The notes beneath the pieces were generated by a model. It was given only the letters and a program-made list of their open reading frames with translations. It searched no databases and was not told where the DNA came from. This document shows, in pieces, positions 16,706-25,094 of a DNA stretch of 64,000 nt (position 1 is its first letter; every line of letters begins with the position of its first letter). A program made the translations under genes and the position numbers. Source of the stretch: Streptomyces vietnamensis (GTDB lineage: Bacteria > Actinomycetota > Actinomycetes > Streptomycetales > Streptomycetaceae); assembly GCF_000830005.1 (NCBI RefSeq), contig NZ_CP010407.1, positions 1,240,001 to 1,304,000 on the forward strand, read 5' to 3'.

Positions 16706-17815
16706 GTGAACGATTTCGGGTTCGAAGAGGTCGCAGAGGTCAGGACGGTGGACGTCGTCGTCATCGGCGCCGGGCAGGCGGGGCTCTCGGCCGCCTTCCA
16801 CCTGCGGCGCGCCGGCCTGGAGCCGGACCGGGACTTCGTCGTCCTGGACCACGCCCCGAACCCGGGCGGCGCCTGGCAGTTCCGCTGGCCCTCGCTCACG
16901 TACGGCAAGGTCCACGGGATGCACGCGCTGCCCGGCATGGAGCTGACCGGGGCCGATCCCTCGCGCCCCTCCTCGGAGGTGATCGGCGCGTACTTCGACA
17001 CGTACGAGCGGACCTTCGACCTGCGGGTCCACCGGCCCGTCGACGTCACGGCCGTCCGGGAGGGCGAGGGCGGCCGGCTCCGGGTCGAGACCTCGGAGGG
17101 CGTGTACGCGACCCGGGCCCTGATCAACGCGACGGGCACCTGGGACCGTCCGTTCTGGCCGCGCTACCCGGGGCAGGAGACCTTCCGGGGCCGTCAGCTG
17201 CACACCGCCCAGTACCCGGGCCCCGAGGCGTTCGCCGGGAAGCGGGTGCTCGTCGTGGGCGGCGGGGCCTCGGGCACCCAGCACCTCATGGAGATCGCCG
17301 AGGTCGCCGCGGGGACGACCTGGGTGACCCGGCGCGAGCCCGTCTACCGCGAGGGCCCCTTCGGCGAGGTGGAGGGCCGCGCGGCCGTCGCCCTGGTCGA
17401 GGACCGGGTACGGCGCGGGCTGCCGCCTCAGAGCGTCGTCTCGGTCACGGGACTTCCCCTCAACGACGCGATCCGCGCGGCACGCGCGCGCGGGATCCTG
17501 GACCGGCAGCCGATGTTCGACCGGATCACCCCGACCGGGGTGGCCTGGGACGACGGCCGGACGGTCGACGTGGACGTCATCCTGTGGGCGACCGGTTTCC
17601 GGGCGGCGATCGACCATCTGGCGCCGCTGCGGCTGCGGGAGCCGGGCGGCGGCATCCAGGTGGAGGGCACGCGCGCGGTACGGGACGAACGCGTCCACCT
17701 CGTCGGCTACGGCCCCTCGGCCTCGACGATCGGCGCCAACCGGGCGGGCCGCGCGGCCGTCTCCGACATCCGCCGCCTCCTGGACCGCGACCGGGTCGCC
17801 GCGCCGACCGTCTGA
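16706..17815 (+). CDS. FAD-dependent NAD(P)-binding oxidoreductase (CzcO-like)
   Basis: Flavoprotein of 369 residues related to flavin monooxygenases and the CzcO group. The FAD-binding Rossmann motif is VVVIGAGQAGLSAAFHL (from about residue 16), with the NPGGAWQFRW flavin segment after it. A second nucleotide-binding motif VLVVGGGASGTQHL follows near 180, and the FMO-like ATGF motif is LWATGFRAAI near the C-terminus. I used GTG 16706; GTG 16748 is a possible shorter start that keeps the FAD motif. It lies 57 bases behind ssuD on the same strand, beyond a hairpin. A role in sulfur metabolism or flavin supply is possible but unsupported by motif. Confidence 0.82.
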   Translation: MNDFGFEEVAEVRTVDVVVIGAGQAGLSAAFHLRRAGLEPDRDFVVLDHAPNPGGAWQFRWPSLTYGKVHGMHALPGMELTGADPSRPSSEVIGAYFDTYERTFDLRVHRPVDVTAVREGEGGRLRVETSEGVYATRALINATGTWDRPFWPRYPGQETFRGRQLHTAQYPGPEAFAGKRVLVVGGGASGTQHLMEIAEVAAGTTWVTRREPVYREGPFGEVEGRAAVALVEDRVRRGLPPQSVVSVTGLPLNDAIRAARARGILDRQPMFDRITPTGVAWDDGRTVDVDVILWATGFRAAIDHLAPLRLREPGGGIQVEGTRAVRDERVHLVGYGPSASTIGANRAGRAAVSDIRRLLDRDRVAAPTV

Positions 17816-17852
17816 CCTGCCGGTTGCGCGAACCCGGCGAGCGCGCACGCGG

Positions 17853-17893
17853 CGGCGCCGCCGGCCCCCTGGGACGGGGGACCGACGGCGCCG
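17853..17893. terminator. Bidirectional terminator between flavoprotein gene and 19-aa peptide gene
   Basis: A compound hairpin: outer arms CGGCGCCG (17853-17860 and 17886-17893) and inner arms CCCCC (17865-17869) and GGGGG (17876-17880) with a TGGGAC loop. It lies after the plus-strand flavoprotein gene and just after the minus-strand small peptide gene, so it can end both transcripts. Confidence 0.6.
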
Positions 17894-17906
17894 GGCACTG
17901 CGATCG

Positions 17907-17966
17907 TCAGACGAGCCAGCCCAGGAAGTGGAGGACGCCGGCGAGCAGGTTGGTGATGACGTTCAT
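17907..17966 (-). CDS. Hydrophobic micropeptide, 19 aa
   Basis: The frame encodes MNVITNLLAGVLHFLGWLV and stops at TGA. It is preceded by GAGGAG about 10 bases before ATG, one of the best ribosome sites in the window, and followed 13 bases later by a strong hairpin. The peptide is almost entirely hydrophobic with one His and one Trp and would insert into or lie on a membrane. It starts 123 bases downstream of the ABC exporter gene on the same strand. I do not recognise the family. A micro-membrane protein, a toxin-like or surfactant peptide, or a regulator of the exporter are all possible. Confidence 0.55.
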   Translation of the reverse strand: MNVITNLLAGVLHFLGWLV

Positions 17967-18089
17967 GGTGGTGCTTCTCCTCGTACAGGTACATCAGTGG
18001 GACGTGTGCGGTCGCGGTCTGCAGCCCGTCGCTCGCACTCCGTAATCTTCCGATGCCTCAGGGGAGCCGGGCAACGAATCCCGGAACGA

Positions 18090-19934
18090 TCACACGTTCT
18101 GGGGAACAACCGCTCCCACGTTCGCCTGTTCGGTACGGGCGTCCCGGCGGACCAGGGCCGCGTACCGCCCGTCCTGGGCGAGGAGCTCCTCGTGCGTCCC
18201 GCGCTCCGCGATGCCGCCCGCCTCCAGGACGACGATCTGGTCGGCGTCGCGGACGGTGGAGAGCCGGTGGGCGATGGTGATCGTGGTGCGGCCGGCCGAC
18301 AGGGCGTCGATGGCGCGCTGCACCGCGTGCTCGGTCCGGGTGTCGAGGGCGCTGGTCGCCTCGTCGAGGATCAGCACCGGCGGGTCCCGCAGGATGGTGC
18401 GCGCGATGGCGAGGCGCTGCTTCTCGCCGCCGGAGAAGCGGTAGCCGCGCTCGCCGACGAGGGTGTCGTACCCCTCGGGGAGCGAGGCGATGTGCTCGTG
18501 GATCTGGGCGGCGCGCGCGGCGGCCTCTATCTCCTCGTCGGTGGCGTCCGGCTTGGCGAAGCGGAGGTTGTCGGCGACGGAGGCGTGGAAGAGGTACGTC
18601 TCCTGGGAGACGACGCCGACGGCGCGGGCGAGGGTGTCGAAGTCCAGGTCGCGCACGTCGACCCCGTCGAGGGTGACGCGGCCGCCGGTGACGTCGTACA
18701 GCCGGGGCACCAGGTAGCTGAGGGTGGACTTGCCGGAGCCGGTGGGGCCGACGACGGCCAGGCTGCCGCCGGCGGGGACGGTCACGTCGATGCCGTCCAG
18801 GGTGGGGCGGCCCTGCCCCTCGAGGTCGTAGTGGAACTCGACCTTCTCGAAGGCGACCTCGCCGCGGATCTTCGCCAGCCGGACCGGCTCGTCGGGTTCG
18901 GTGATGTCGACGGGCAGGTCGAGGTATTCGAAGATGCGCTGGAAGAGCGCGAGGGAGGTCTGCACCTGCACGCCGGTGGAGAGCAGGCTGACGGCGGGCC
19001 GGAAGAGGCCCTGCTGGAGCGAGACGAAGGCGACGAGCGTGCCGAGCGAGATCTCCGAGCCGCCCGAGCCGAGGGCGATGCCGGCGGCCCAGTAGATCAG
19101 GGCGGGCATGGCGGCCATGACGATGCCGATGGTGGACATCCGCCACCGCCCGGCCATGGAGGAGCGCACTTCGAGGTCGACGAGGCGCTCGGACTCCTCG
19201 GCGAAGGACCTGGTCAGCGAGTCGGCGCGGCCCATGGTGCGGCCGAGCAGGATGCCGCTGACCGAGAGGGACTCGGTGACGGTCGCGGCCATGGCGGCCA
19301 TCTGCTTCTGGCGCTGGGTGGTGATCTTCTTGCGCTCGCGGCCGACGCGCCGGCTGATCCAGACGAAGACCGGCAGCAGGAGCAGCGAGACGAGGGTGAG
19401 CCGCCAGTCGAGGGCGAGCATGGCGACGACGGTCGCGACGACGGCGGTGAGGTTGGAGACGAGGGAGGTGGCCGTGGAGGTCACGGTCGCCTGCATGCCG
19501 CCGATGTCGTTGGCGATGCGGGACTGGACCTCGCCCGTACGCGTGCGCGTGAAGAAGGCGAGCGGCATCCGCTGGAGCTGCTCGTAGACCCCGGTGCGCA
19601 GGTCGTGCATGACGCGCTGGCCGACGGTGGTCGAGATGAGGGTCTGGAGCACGCCGAAGACGCTGGTGAGGACGGCGGTGGCGATCATGCCGAGGGCGAG
19701 CAGGCTGAGCAGCCCGGTGCGGCCCTGGGGGATCGCGGTGTCCAGGATCTCCCGGAGGAGGAACGGCGAGGCGACCGACACGAGCGAGGCGGCGCCGACC
19801 AGGAGGCCGACGAGCGCGAGGCGCGCGCGGTAGGGGCGGAAGAGCCGAAGGATCCGCCGCACCTGGGCGGGCTCCTTGGGCTGGCCGGAGTCGCGGGGCG
19901 GGGGCGTCCAGTCGGACTGGTCGTGGGGGCGCAT
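18090..19934 (-). CDS. ABC exporter, fused transmembrane and ATPase domains
   Basis: Half-transporter of 614 residues that should work as a homodimer in the cytoplasmic membrane. The type I exporter membrane domain (about residues 40-320, six helices) precedes an ATPase with Walker A VVGPTGSGKST, signature FSGGEKQRLAIARTIL, Walker B VLILDEATSALD and H-loop IAHRLSTV. All catalytic motifs are intact. ATG 19934 follows AAGGAG with a short spacer. The upstream in-frame ATG at 19979 lies inside the operator palindrome and is less likely. It diverges from a MarR gene, the common arrangement for a drug or lipid exporter repressed by a ligand-sensing MarR. Confidence 0.9.
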   Translation of the reverse strand: MRPHDQSDWTPPPRDSGQPKEPAQVRRILRLFRPYRARLALVGLLVGAASLVSVASPFLLREILDTAIPQGRTGLLSLLALGMIATAVLTSVFGVLQTLISTTVGQRVMHDLRTGVYEQLQRMPLAFFTRTRTGEVQSRIANDIGGMQATVTSTATSLVSNLTAVVATVVAMLALDWRLTLVSLLLLPVFVWISRRVGRERKKITTQRQKQMAAMAATVTESLSVSGILLGRTMGRADSLTRSFAEESERLVDLEVRSSMAGRWRMSTIGIVMAAMPALIYWAAGIALGSGGSEISLGTLVAFVSLQQGLFRPAVSLLSTGVQVQTSLALFQRIFEYLDLPVDITEPDEPVRLAKIRGEVAFEKVEFHYDLEGQGRPTLDGIDVTVPAGGSLAVVGPTGSGKSTLSYLVPRLYDVTGGRVTLDGVDVRDLDFDTLARAVGVVSQETYLFHASVADNLRFAKPDATDEEIEAAARAAQIHEHIASLPEGYDTLVGERGYRFSGGEKQRLAIARTILRDPPVLILDEATSALDTRTEHAVQRAIDALSAGRTTITIAHRLSTVRDADQIVVLEAGGIAERGTHEELLAQDGRYAALVRRDARTEQANVGAVVPQNV

Positions 19935-19975
19935 GGGCTCCTTCGGGAGACGAGACGGTCGATGAAGACCATAGC

Positions 19976-20000
19976 TCATTGTTACCTATACTCACAATGA
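19976..20000. promoter_or_regulatory. MarR-type operator between ABC exporter and marR
   Basis: An inverted repeat with perfect 7-base arms TCATTGT (19976-19982) and ACAATGA (19994-20000). A related ATTGT element recurs at 20014-20018, forming a second, weaker inverted repeat with ACAAT at 19994-19998. It is unusually AT-rich for this genome and lies between the divergent exporter and marR starts. Autoregulation plus control of the exporter is the natural inference. Confidence 0.6.
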
Positions 20001-20024
20001 ACATGGTCCTGATATTGTTCCCGC

Positions 20025-20504
20025 ATGAGCACCTCCGACCGTCCGAGCAGCCCTGAGCGGCCGAGCGGGACCGACACCGACGGCCTCCTCGCCGAGCAGC
20101 TGCTGCGGCTCACCCGGCGCCTGCACCGCATCCAGAAGCGCCACCTGGAGCCGGTCGGCATCACGCCCGCGCAGTCCCGGCTCCTGCGCACGGTCGCGCA
20201 CTTCGGGGAGCCGCCCCGGATGGCCGACCTCGCGGCCCGCCTGGAGGTCGTCCCGAGGGCCGTGACCAGTCTCGTCGACGGCCTGGAAGCGGGCGACCGG
20301 GTGCGCCGGGTGCCCGACCCGAGCAACCGCCGGGTGGTGCGGATCGAGCTCACCGACGCGGGACGCGCCACGCTGCGCGAGCTGCGCAGCGCGCGCCGGG
20401 CCGCCGCAGAGGACATCCTTGCTCCATTGACCGTCGAACAGCGCGAGGTGCTCGAGGGTCTGCTGTCCGCCCTGGTCGACCCCGGCCCGGAGCGCGGCTG
20501 CTGA
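20025..20504 (+). CDS. MarR-family transcriptional regulator
   Basis: Winged-helix regulator of 159 residues: RLTRRLHRIQKRHLEPVGITPAQ (dimerisation helix), MADLAARLEVVPRAVTSLVDGLEAGDRVRRVPDPSNRRVVRIELTDAG (recognition helix and DxRxxx wing), then a C-terminal helix. No Shine-Dalgarno precedes ATG 20025. TATTGT ends 6 bases before it, suggesting leaderless expression. It diverges from the ABC exporter, and the intervening inverted repeat is the probable operator. Ligand unknown. Confidence 0.88.
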   Translation: MSTSDRPSSPERPSGTDTDGLLAEQLLRLTRRLHRIQKRHLEPVGITPAQSRLLRTVAHFGEPPRMADLAARLEVVPRAVTSLVDGLEAGDRVRRVPDPSNRRVVRIELTDAGRATLRELRSARRAAAEDILAPLTVEQREVLEGLLSALVDPGPERGC

Positions 20505-20544
20505 CCCGTCGGGTGCGGGGACGCGCCGAATGGGGAGTCGTGAC

Positions 20545-23469
20545 ATGCCGCTGTTTGAGCCCGACCCGCAGGCCCTCCGTCCCGGCACGAAGCGGACCCC
20601 CGCCCCGGACCGCGTGCCGGAGCTCCAGGCCCGGGGCACGCCGCGGCGGCTGCGCGAGGAGCTCACCGAGCTCCTCGGGCCCGGGAAGGTCCTGTCGAAG
20701 GTCTCCGACCTGGTGCGCTACGCCTCGGACGCGAGCCCGTACCGCTTCGTCCCGCAGGTCGTCGTGGTCGCCGAGGACATCGACGACGTCTCCGCCGTCC
20801 TGTCGTACGCCCACGGCAAGGGCCGCGAGGTGGTCTTCCGGGCCGCCGGGACCAGTCTGAACGGGCAGGCGCAGGGCGAGGACATCCTCGTGGACGTGCG
20901 CCGCCACTGGGCGGGCGTCGAGGTCCTGGACGGCGGCGCCCGGGCCCGGATCCGGCCCGGCACCACCGTGGTGCGGGCCAATGCCGCGCTCGCCCCGCAC
21001 GGGCGGGTCCTGGGACCCGATCCGGCCAGCGCGGTCGCCTGCACGATCGGCGGGGTCGTCGCCAACAACGCCTCGGGCATGACGGCCGGCACCACCCGGA
21101 ACTCGTACCGCACCCTCGCCTCCCTCACCGTCGTGCTGCCGAGCGGGACCGTGGTCGACACGGCGGACCCGGACGCCGACGAGGAGCTCGCGCGCGCCGA
21201 GCCGAGGCTGTGCGCGGAGCTGATGGCGCTGAAGGCGGAGATCGAGGCGGACGCCGAGCTGACGGCCCGGATCCGCGCCAAGCACGCCATCAAGAACACC
21301 AACGGCTACCGGCTCGACGCCTTCCTCGACGGCGACACCCCGGTGCGGATCCTGCGCGGCCTGATGGTCGGCTCCGAGGGCACCTTCGGCTTCATCTCCG
21401 AGGTCGTCTTCGACACCCTGCCGCTGGACCGCGAGGTGTCCACGGCCCTGCTCTTCTTCCCCTCGCTGCCGGCCGCCGCCGCGGCCGTGCCCCTGTTCAA
21501 CGAGGCCGGGGCGCTCGCCGTCGAGCTGATGGACGGCAACACGCTGCGGGCCTCGGTGCGGGTGTCGGGCGTGCCCGCCGACTGGGCGGAGCTGCCGAAG
21601 GAGACGGCGGCGCTCCTGGTCGAGTTCCGGGCCCCGGACGCACCGGCCCTGGAGGCGTACGAGCGGGCGGCGCGGGCCGTGCTCGACGGTCTCGACCTGG
21701 TCGCCCCGGTGGCCTCCGTGGAGAACGCCTTCACCCGCGACCCGAGGCGGATCTCCGGCTACTGGAAGGCCCGCAGGGCCTTCGTGACGGCGGTCGGCGG
21801 CTCCCGCCCCTCCGGTACGACCCTGATCACCGAGGACTTCGCGGTGCCGCCGGACCGGCTCGCGGAGGCCTGCGCCTCGCTGCTCGACCTCCAGGCCCGG
21901 CACGGCTTCGACGCGGCCGTGGCCGGCCACGCGGCCCACGGCAACCTCCACTTCCTGCTCGCCTTCGACGCGGCCGACCCCTCCGACGTCGAGCGGTACG
22001 CGGCCTTCATGGACGAGTTCTGCAAGCTGACCGTGGAGCGCTTCGACGGCTCGCTGAAGGCGGAGCACGCCACCGGCCGCAACATCGCGCCCTTCCTCGA
22101 GCTGGAGTGGGGGGCGAAGGCGACCGAGCTGATGTGGCGGGTCAAGGAGGCCATCGACCCGGCCGGTGTGCTCGCCCCGCGGATCGTCCTGGACCGCGAC
22201 CCGCAGGCCCATCTGCGCGGTCTGAAGACGATCCCGACCGTGGAGCGGATCGCCGACCCCTGCATCGAGTGCGGCTTCTGCGAACCGACCTGCCCCAGCC
22301 ACGACCTGACGACCACTCCGCGCCAGCGGATCGTGCTGCGCCGGGAGATGATGCGCCAGCCCGACGGCTCCCCCGTCGAGGCCCGGCTCCTGGAGTCGTA
22401 CGGCTACGACGCCGTCGACACCTGCGCCGGCGACTCCACCTGCAAGCTGGCCTGCCCGGTCGGGATCGACACGGGGGCGCTGATGAAGGAGTTCCGGCAC
22501 GAGCGGCACTCGGCGCGCGAGGAGCGACTCGCCGCCCTGGCCGCGAGGAACTTCCGCGCCGTGGAGGCCTCCGCGCGGCTCGCGGTCGCCGCCGCGGACC
22601 GGATCGGCGACCGGGTCCTGGGCTCGGTGACGGGCCTCGCCCGCCGGGCCGTCCGCCCCGACCTCGTACCGGAGTGGCTGCCCGAGCTCCCGGCCGCGGC
22701 GGCCCGGCGGCTGCCCCGCACCCACCGCCCGGCGGCGACCGCCGTCTACTACCCGGCCTGCGTGAACCGCATCTTCGGCAACCCGGACGGCGAGCGCGGT
22801 CCCTCGCTCCCGGAGGCCGTCGTCGCCGTGTCCGCGCGGGCCGGGCGGCCGGTGTGGATCCCCGACGACGTGGCCGGAACGTGCTGCGCGACGATCTGGC
22901 ACTCCAAGGGGTACGAGCGGGGCAACGAGGTGATGGCGAACCGGATCGTCGAGGCCGCCTGGGGCTGGACGGCCGGCGGGAAGCTGCCGCTCGTGGTGGA
23001 CGCCTCCTCCTGCACCCTCGGGATCGCCCACGAGGTGGTGCCGTACCTGACGGAGGACAACCGGGAGCTGCACGCCGAACTGACCGTGGTGGACTCGCTG
23101 GTGTGGGCGGCGGACGAGCTGCTCCCCCGGCTCGACGTGCGGCGCCGCGTCGCCTCGGCCGTGGTCCATCCGACCTGCTCGATGCGGCACCTGGGAGACG
23201 AGGAGAAGCTCACCGCGCTCGCCGAGGCCTGCGCGGAGGAGGTCGTCGTCCCCGCCGACGCGGGCTGCTGCGCCTTCGCGGGCGACCGGGGGATGCTGCA
23301 TCCGGAGCTGACGGCCTCGGCGACGGCCCGCGAGGCGGCCGAGGTCACGGCCCGGCCGTTCGACGTCCACCTCTCGGCCAACCGGATGTGCGAGATCGGG
23401 ATGGACCGGGCGACGGGCCGGAGCTACGGCTCGGTGCTGCTCGCGCTGGAGCGCGCGACCCGCCCCTGA
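20545..23469 (+). CDS. FAD- and 4Fe-4S-dependent oxidoreductase (fused GlcD/GlcF-like)
   Basis: A 974-residue enzyme that joins the parts of a D-2-hydroxyacid dehydrogenase. The FAD_binding_4 domain is about residues 60-240 ([34 protein letters not shown]), and the FAD-oxidase C-terminal domain runs to about 560 ([15 protein letters not shown]). Two 4Fe-4S motifs are [12 protein letters not shown] (about 572) and [12 protein letters not shown] (about 626). A CCG domain has [10 protein letters not shown] (about 779) and CCAFAGDRG (about 908). Likely substrates are D-lactate, glycolate or D-2-hydroxyglutarate, with electrons passed to the respiratory chain. Which one is not decidable here. ATG 20545 follows GGGGAG; an ATG 15 bases upstream is less well placed. 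Confidence 0.88.
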   Translation: MPLFEPDPQALRPGTKRTPAPDRVPELQARGTPRRLREELTELLGPGKVLSKVSDLVRYASDASPYRFVPQVVVVAEDIDDVSAVLSYAHGKGREVVFRAAGTSLNGQAQGEDILVDVRRHWAGVEVLDGGARARIRPGTTVVRANAALAPHGRVLGPDPASAVACTIGGVVANNASGMTAGTTRNSYRTLASLTVVLPSGTVVDTADPDADEELARAEPRLCAELMALKAEIEADAELTARIRAKHAIKNTNGYRLDAFLDGDTPVRILRGLMVGSEGTFGFISEVVFDTLPLDREVSTALLFFPSLPAAAAAVPLFNEAGALAVELMDGNTLRASVRVSGVPADWAELPKETAALLVEFRAPDAPALEAYERAARAVLDGLDLVAPVASVENAFTRDPRRISGYWKARRAFVTAVGGSRPSGTTLITEDFAVPPDRLAEACASLLDLQARHGFDAAVAGHAAHGNLHFLLAFDAADPSDVERYAAFMDEFCKLTVERFDGSLKAEHATGRNIAPFLELEWGAKATELMWRVKEAIDPAGVLAPRIVLDRDPQAHLRGLKTIPTVERIADPCIECGFCEPTCPSHDLTTTPRQRIVLRREMMRQPDGSPVEARLLESYGYDAVDTCAGDSTCKLACPVGIDTGALMKEFRHERHSAREERLAALAARNFRAVEASARLAVAAADRIGDRVLGSVTGLARRAVRPDLVPEWLPELPAAAARRLPRTHRPAATAVYYPACVNRIFGNPDGERGPSLPEAVVAVSARAGRPVWIPDDVAGTCCATIWHSKGYERGNEVMANRIVEAAWGWTAGGKLPLVVDASSCTLGIAHEVVPYLTEDNRELHAELTVVDSLVWAADELLPRLDVRRRVASAVVHPTCSMRHLGDEEKLTALAEACAEEVVVPADAGCCAFAGDRGMLHPELTASATAREAAEVTARPFDVHLSANRMCEIGMDRATGRSYGSVLLALERATRP

Positions 23470-23501
23470 CCGTCCGTCAGCCGGTCTCTTCCCCGGCGGG
23501 C

Positions 23502-23533
23502 AGGGCCCCTCACCCCGAGCGGTGAGGGGCCCT
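23502..23533 (+). terminator. Hairpin terminator after FAD/Fe-S oxidoreductase
   Basis: A perfect 13-bp stem (AGGGCCCCTCACC and its complement) with a 6-base loop lies 33 bases after the stop and before the GH109 gene. Confidence 0.8.
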
Positions 23534-23626
23534 TCGTATGTTCGAGTGATCATCGGCGGCCGGTGCGGCTCGGCGGCGGAACCGGAACAGTATGGTCCAA
23601 CCACCCGTCGCGAGAAGGGAGGTTCC

Positions 23627-25042
23627 ATGGACGACCAGACGCCCCGCACCCCGAGCCGCCGCAAGGTCCTCAGGACCACTGCGGGAGCCGCCGGAACGGG
23701 CCTCGGCATCGGCGCCCTGAGCGGCCGGACCGCACGGGCCGCCACCGAATCCGTCCCCTCGGCCCCGCCGGGATCCGCCGCCGTGCCGAAGCGCCGCGGC
23801 GCCACCATGGCCGGGGTCCCGTTCGAGGGCCGTTCCACCGTACGGATCGGCATCGTCGGGCTCGGCAACCGCGGCGCGAGCATGATCGGCAACTTCCTCG
23901 CCCTCCCCTGGGTCCGGGTGGTCGCCGTCTGCGACCCGGTGCGCGAGAAGGCCGAGCGGGCCGCCTCGACCGTCGTCGCCGCCGGACAGCCCGCCCCCGC
24001 CCTGTACACCCACGGCGAGGAGGACTACGAGAACCTCTGCACCCGCACGGACCTCGACTTCGTCTACGTGGCGACGCCCTGGGAGACGCACTTCGCGATC
24101 GCCAGGGCGGCGATGCTGGGCGGCAAGCACGTCGGCGTGGAGTGTCCGGTCGCGATGGAGCTCGCCGACCTGTGGGAGCTCGTCGACCTGTCGGAGCAGA
24201 CCCGCCGCCACTGCATGCAGCTGGAGAACTGCTGCTACGGGCGGAACGAGATGCGGGTGCTGCGGATGGCGCACGCGGGCAGGTTCGGGGAGCTGCTGCA
24301 CGGCGCGGGGGCGTACAACCACGACCTGCGCGGTCTGATGTTCTCGCCGACGTACTACGAGGGGCCGTGGCGCCGTCTCTGGCACACGCGGCGGCGCGGG
24401 GACCTCTACCCGAACCACGGCTTCGGTCCGGTCGCGAACTACATGGACGTCAACCGGGGCGACCGGGTGCTGAGCATCAGCAGCTTCGGCACCCCGGCGC
24501 TCGGTCTCGCCGAGTACCGCGCGGCGAACATGCCGCCCGGCGACCCGAGCTGGAAGGAGACGTACATCGAGAGCGACCGGACGATCAGCATGGTCAAGAC
24601 GGCCAAGGGCCGGCTGATCCGCCTGGAGCACGACGTCTCCACCCCGCACCCGTACAGCAGGATCAACAGCCTCGGCGGTACGCGGGGGGTCTTCGAGGAC
24701 TACCCGGCCCGGATCTACCTGGAGCCGGACCACAAGGACGACGTGTGGGGCGACTTCTCGGCGTACGCGGCCGAGTTCGACCACTGGCTGTGGAAGGAGC
24801 ACGCCAATCCGCCGGGCGGCCACGGCGGCATGGACTACCTCATGGTCTTCCGCCTGATGCAGTGCCTCCAGCTGGGCCTTCCGCCGGACTTCGACGTGTA
24901 CGACGCCGCCACCTGGACGGCTCCGGTGCCGCTCAGCCACGCCTCGATCAAGGCGAACGGGGCGCCGCAGGAGATCCCCGACTTCACGCGCGGCGAGTGG
25001 CAGAAGGCCCGCGCGGGCGTGGACTCGGCGAAGCCGGCCTGA
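23627..25042 (+). CDS. Tat-exported GH109-type glycosidase (alpha-N-acetylgalactosaminidase-like)
   Basis: A 471-residue Gfo/Idh/MocA-fold protein. The N-terminus has a twin-arginine region ([14 protein letters not shown], then a hydrophobic Ala/Gly stretch), so it is probably exported folded with its cofactor. The NAD-binding motif [10 protein letters not shown] is near residue 74. GH109 marks include [30 protein letters not shown] and [14 protein letters not shown]109 enzymes use tightly bound NAD to cleave terminal alpha-GalNAc from glycans, and some members differ in specificity. ATG 23627 is preceded by AAGGGAGG. It converges with the PNGase A-like gene across a terminator. Confidence 0.85.
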   Translation: MDDQTPRTPSRRKVLRTTAGAAGTGLGIGALSGRTARAATESVPSAPPGSAAVPKRRGATMAGVPFEGRSTVRIGIVGLGNRGASMIGNFLALPWVRVVAVCDPVREKAERAASTVVAAGQPAPALYTHGEEDYENLCTRTDLDFVYVATPWETHFAIARAAMLGGKHVGVECPVAMELADLWELVDLSEQTRRHCMQLENCCYGRNEMRVLRMAHAGRFGELLHGAGAYNHDLRGLMFSPTYYEGPWRRLWHTRRRGDLYPNHGFGPVANYMDVNRGDRVLSISSFGTPALGLAEYRAANMPPGDPSWKETYIESDRTISMVKTAKGRLIRLEHDVSTPHPYSRINSLGGTRGVFEDYPARIYLEPDHKDDVWGDFSAYAAEFDHWLWKEHANPPGGHGGMDYLMVFRLMQCLQLGLPPDFDVYDAATWTAPVPLSHASIKANGAPQEIPDFTRGEWQKARAGVDSAKPA

Positions 25043-25055
25043 CGGGGCCGCGGAT

Positions 25056-25084
25056 GCCCGGCCCCTCCTCGCGAGGGGCCGGGC
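25056..25084. terminator. Bidirectional terminator between GH109 and amidase genes
   Basis: A 12-bp perfect stem (GCCCGGCCCCTC and its complement) with a 5-base loop sits between the two convergent genes, 13 bases after the GH109 stop and 10 bases beyond the amidase stop. Confidence 0.78.
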
Positions 25085-25094
25085 ACCGTCGTGT

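Noticed and set aside
20350..24009. Very long minus-strand open frame over the marR end, FAD/Fe-S gene and GH109 start
   Set aside because: Antisense to three genes with intact catalytic motifs; the length is expected from GC bias.
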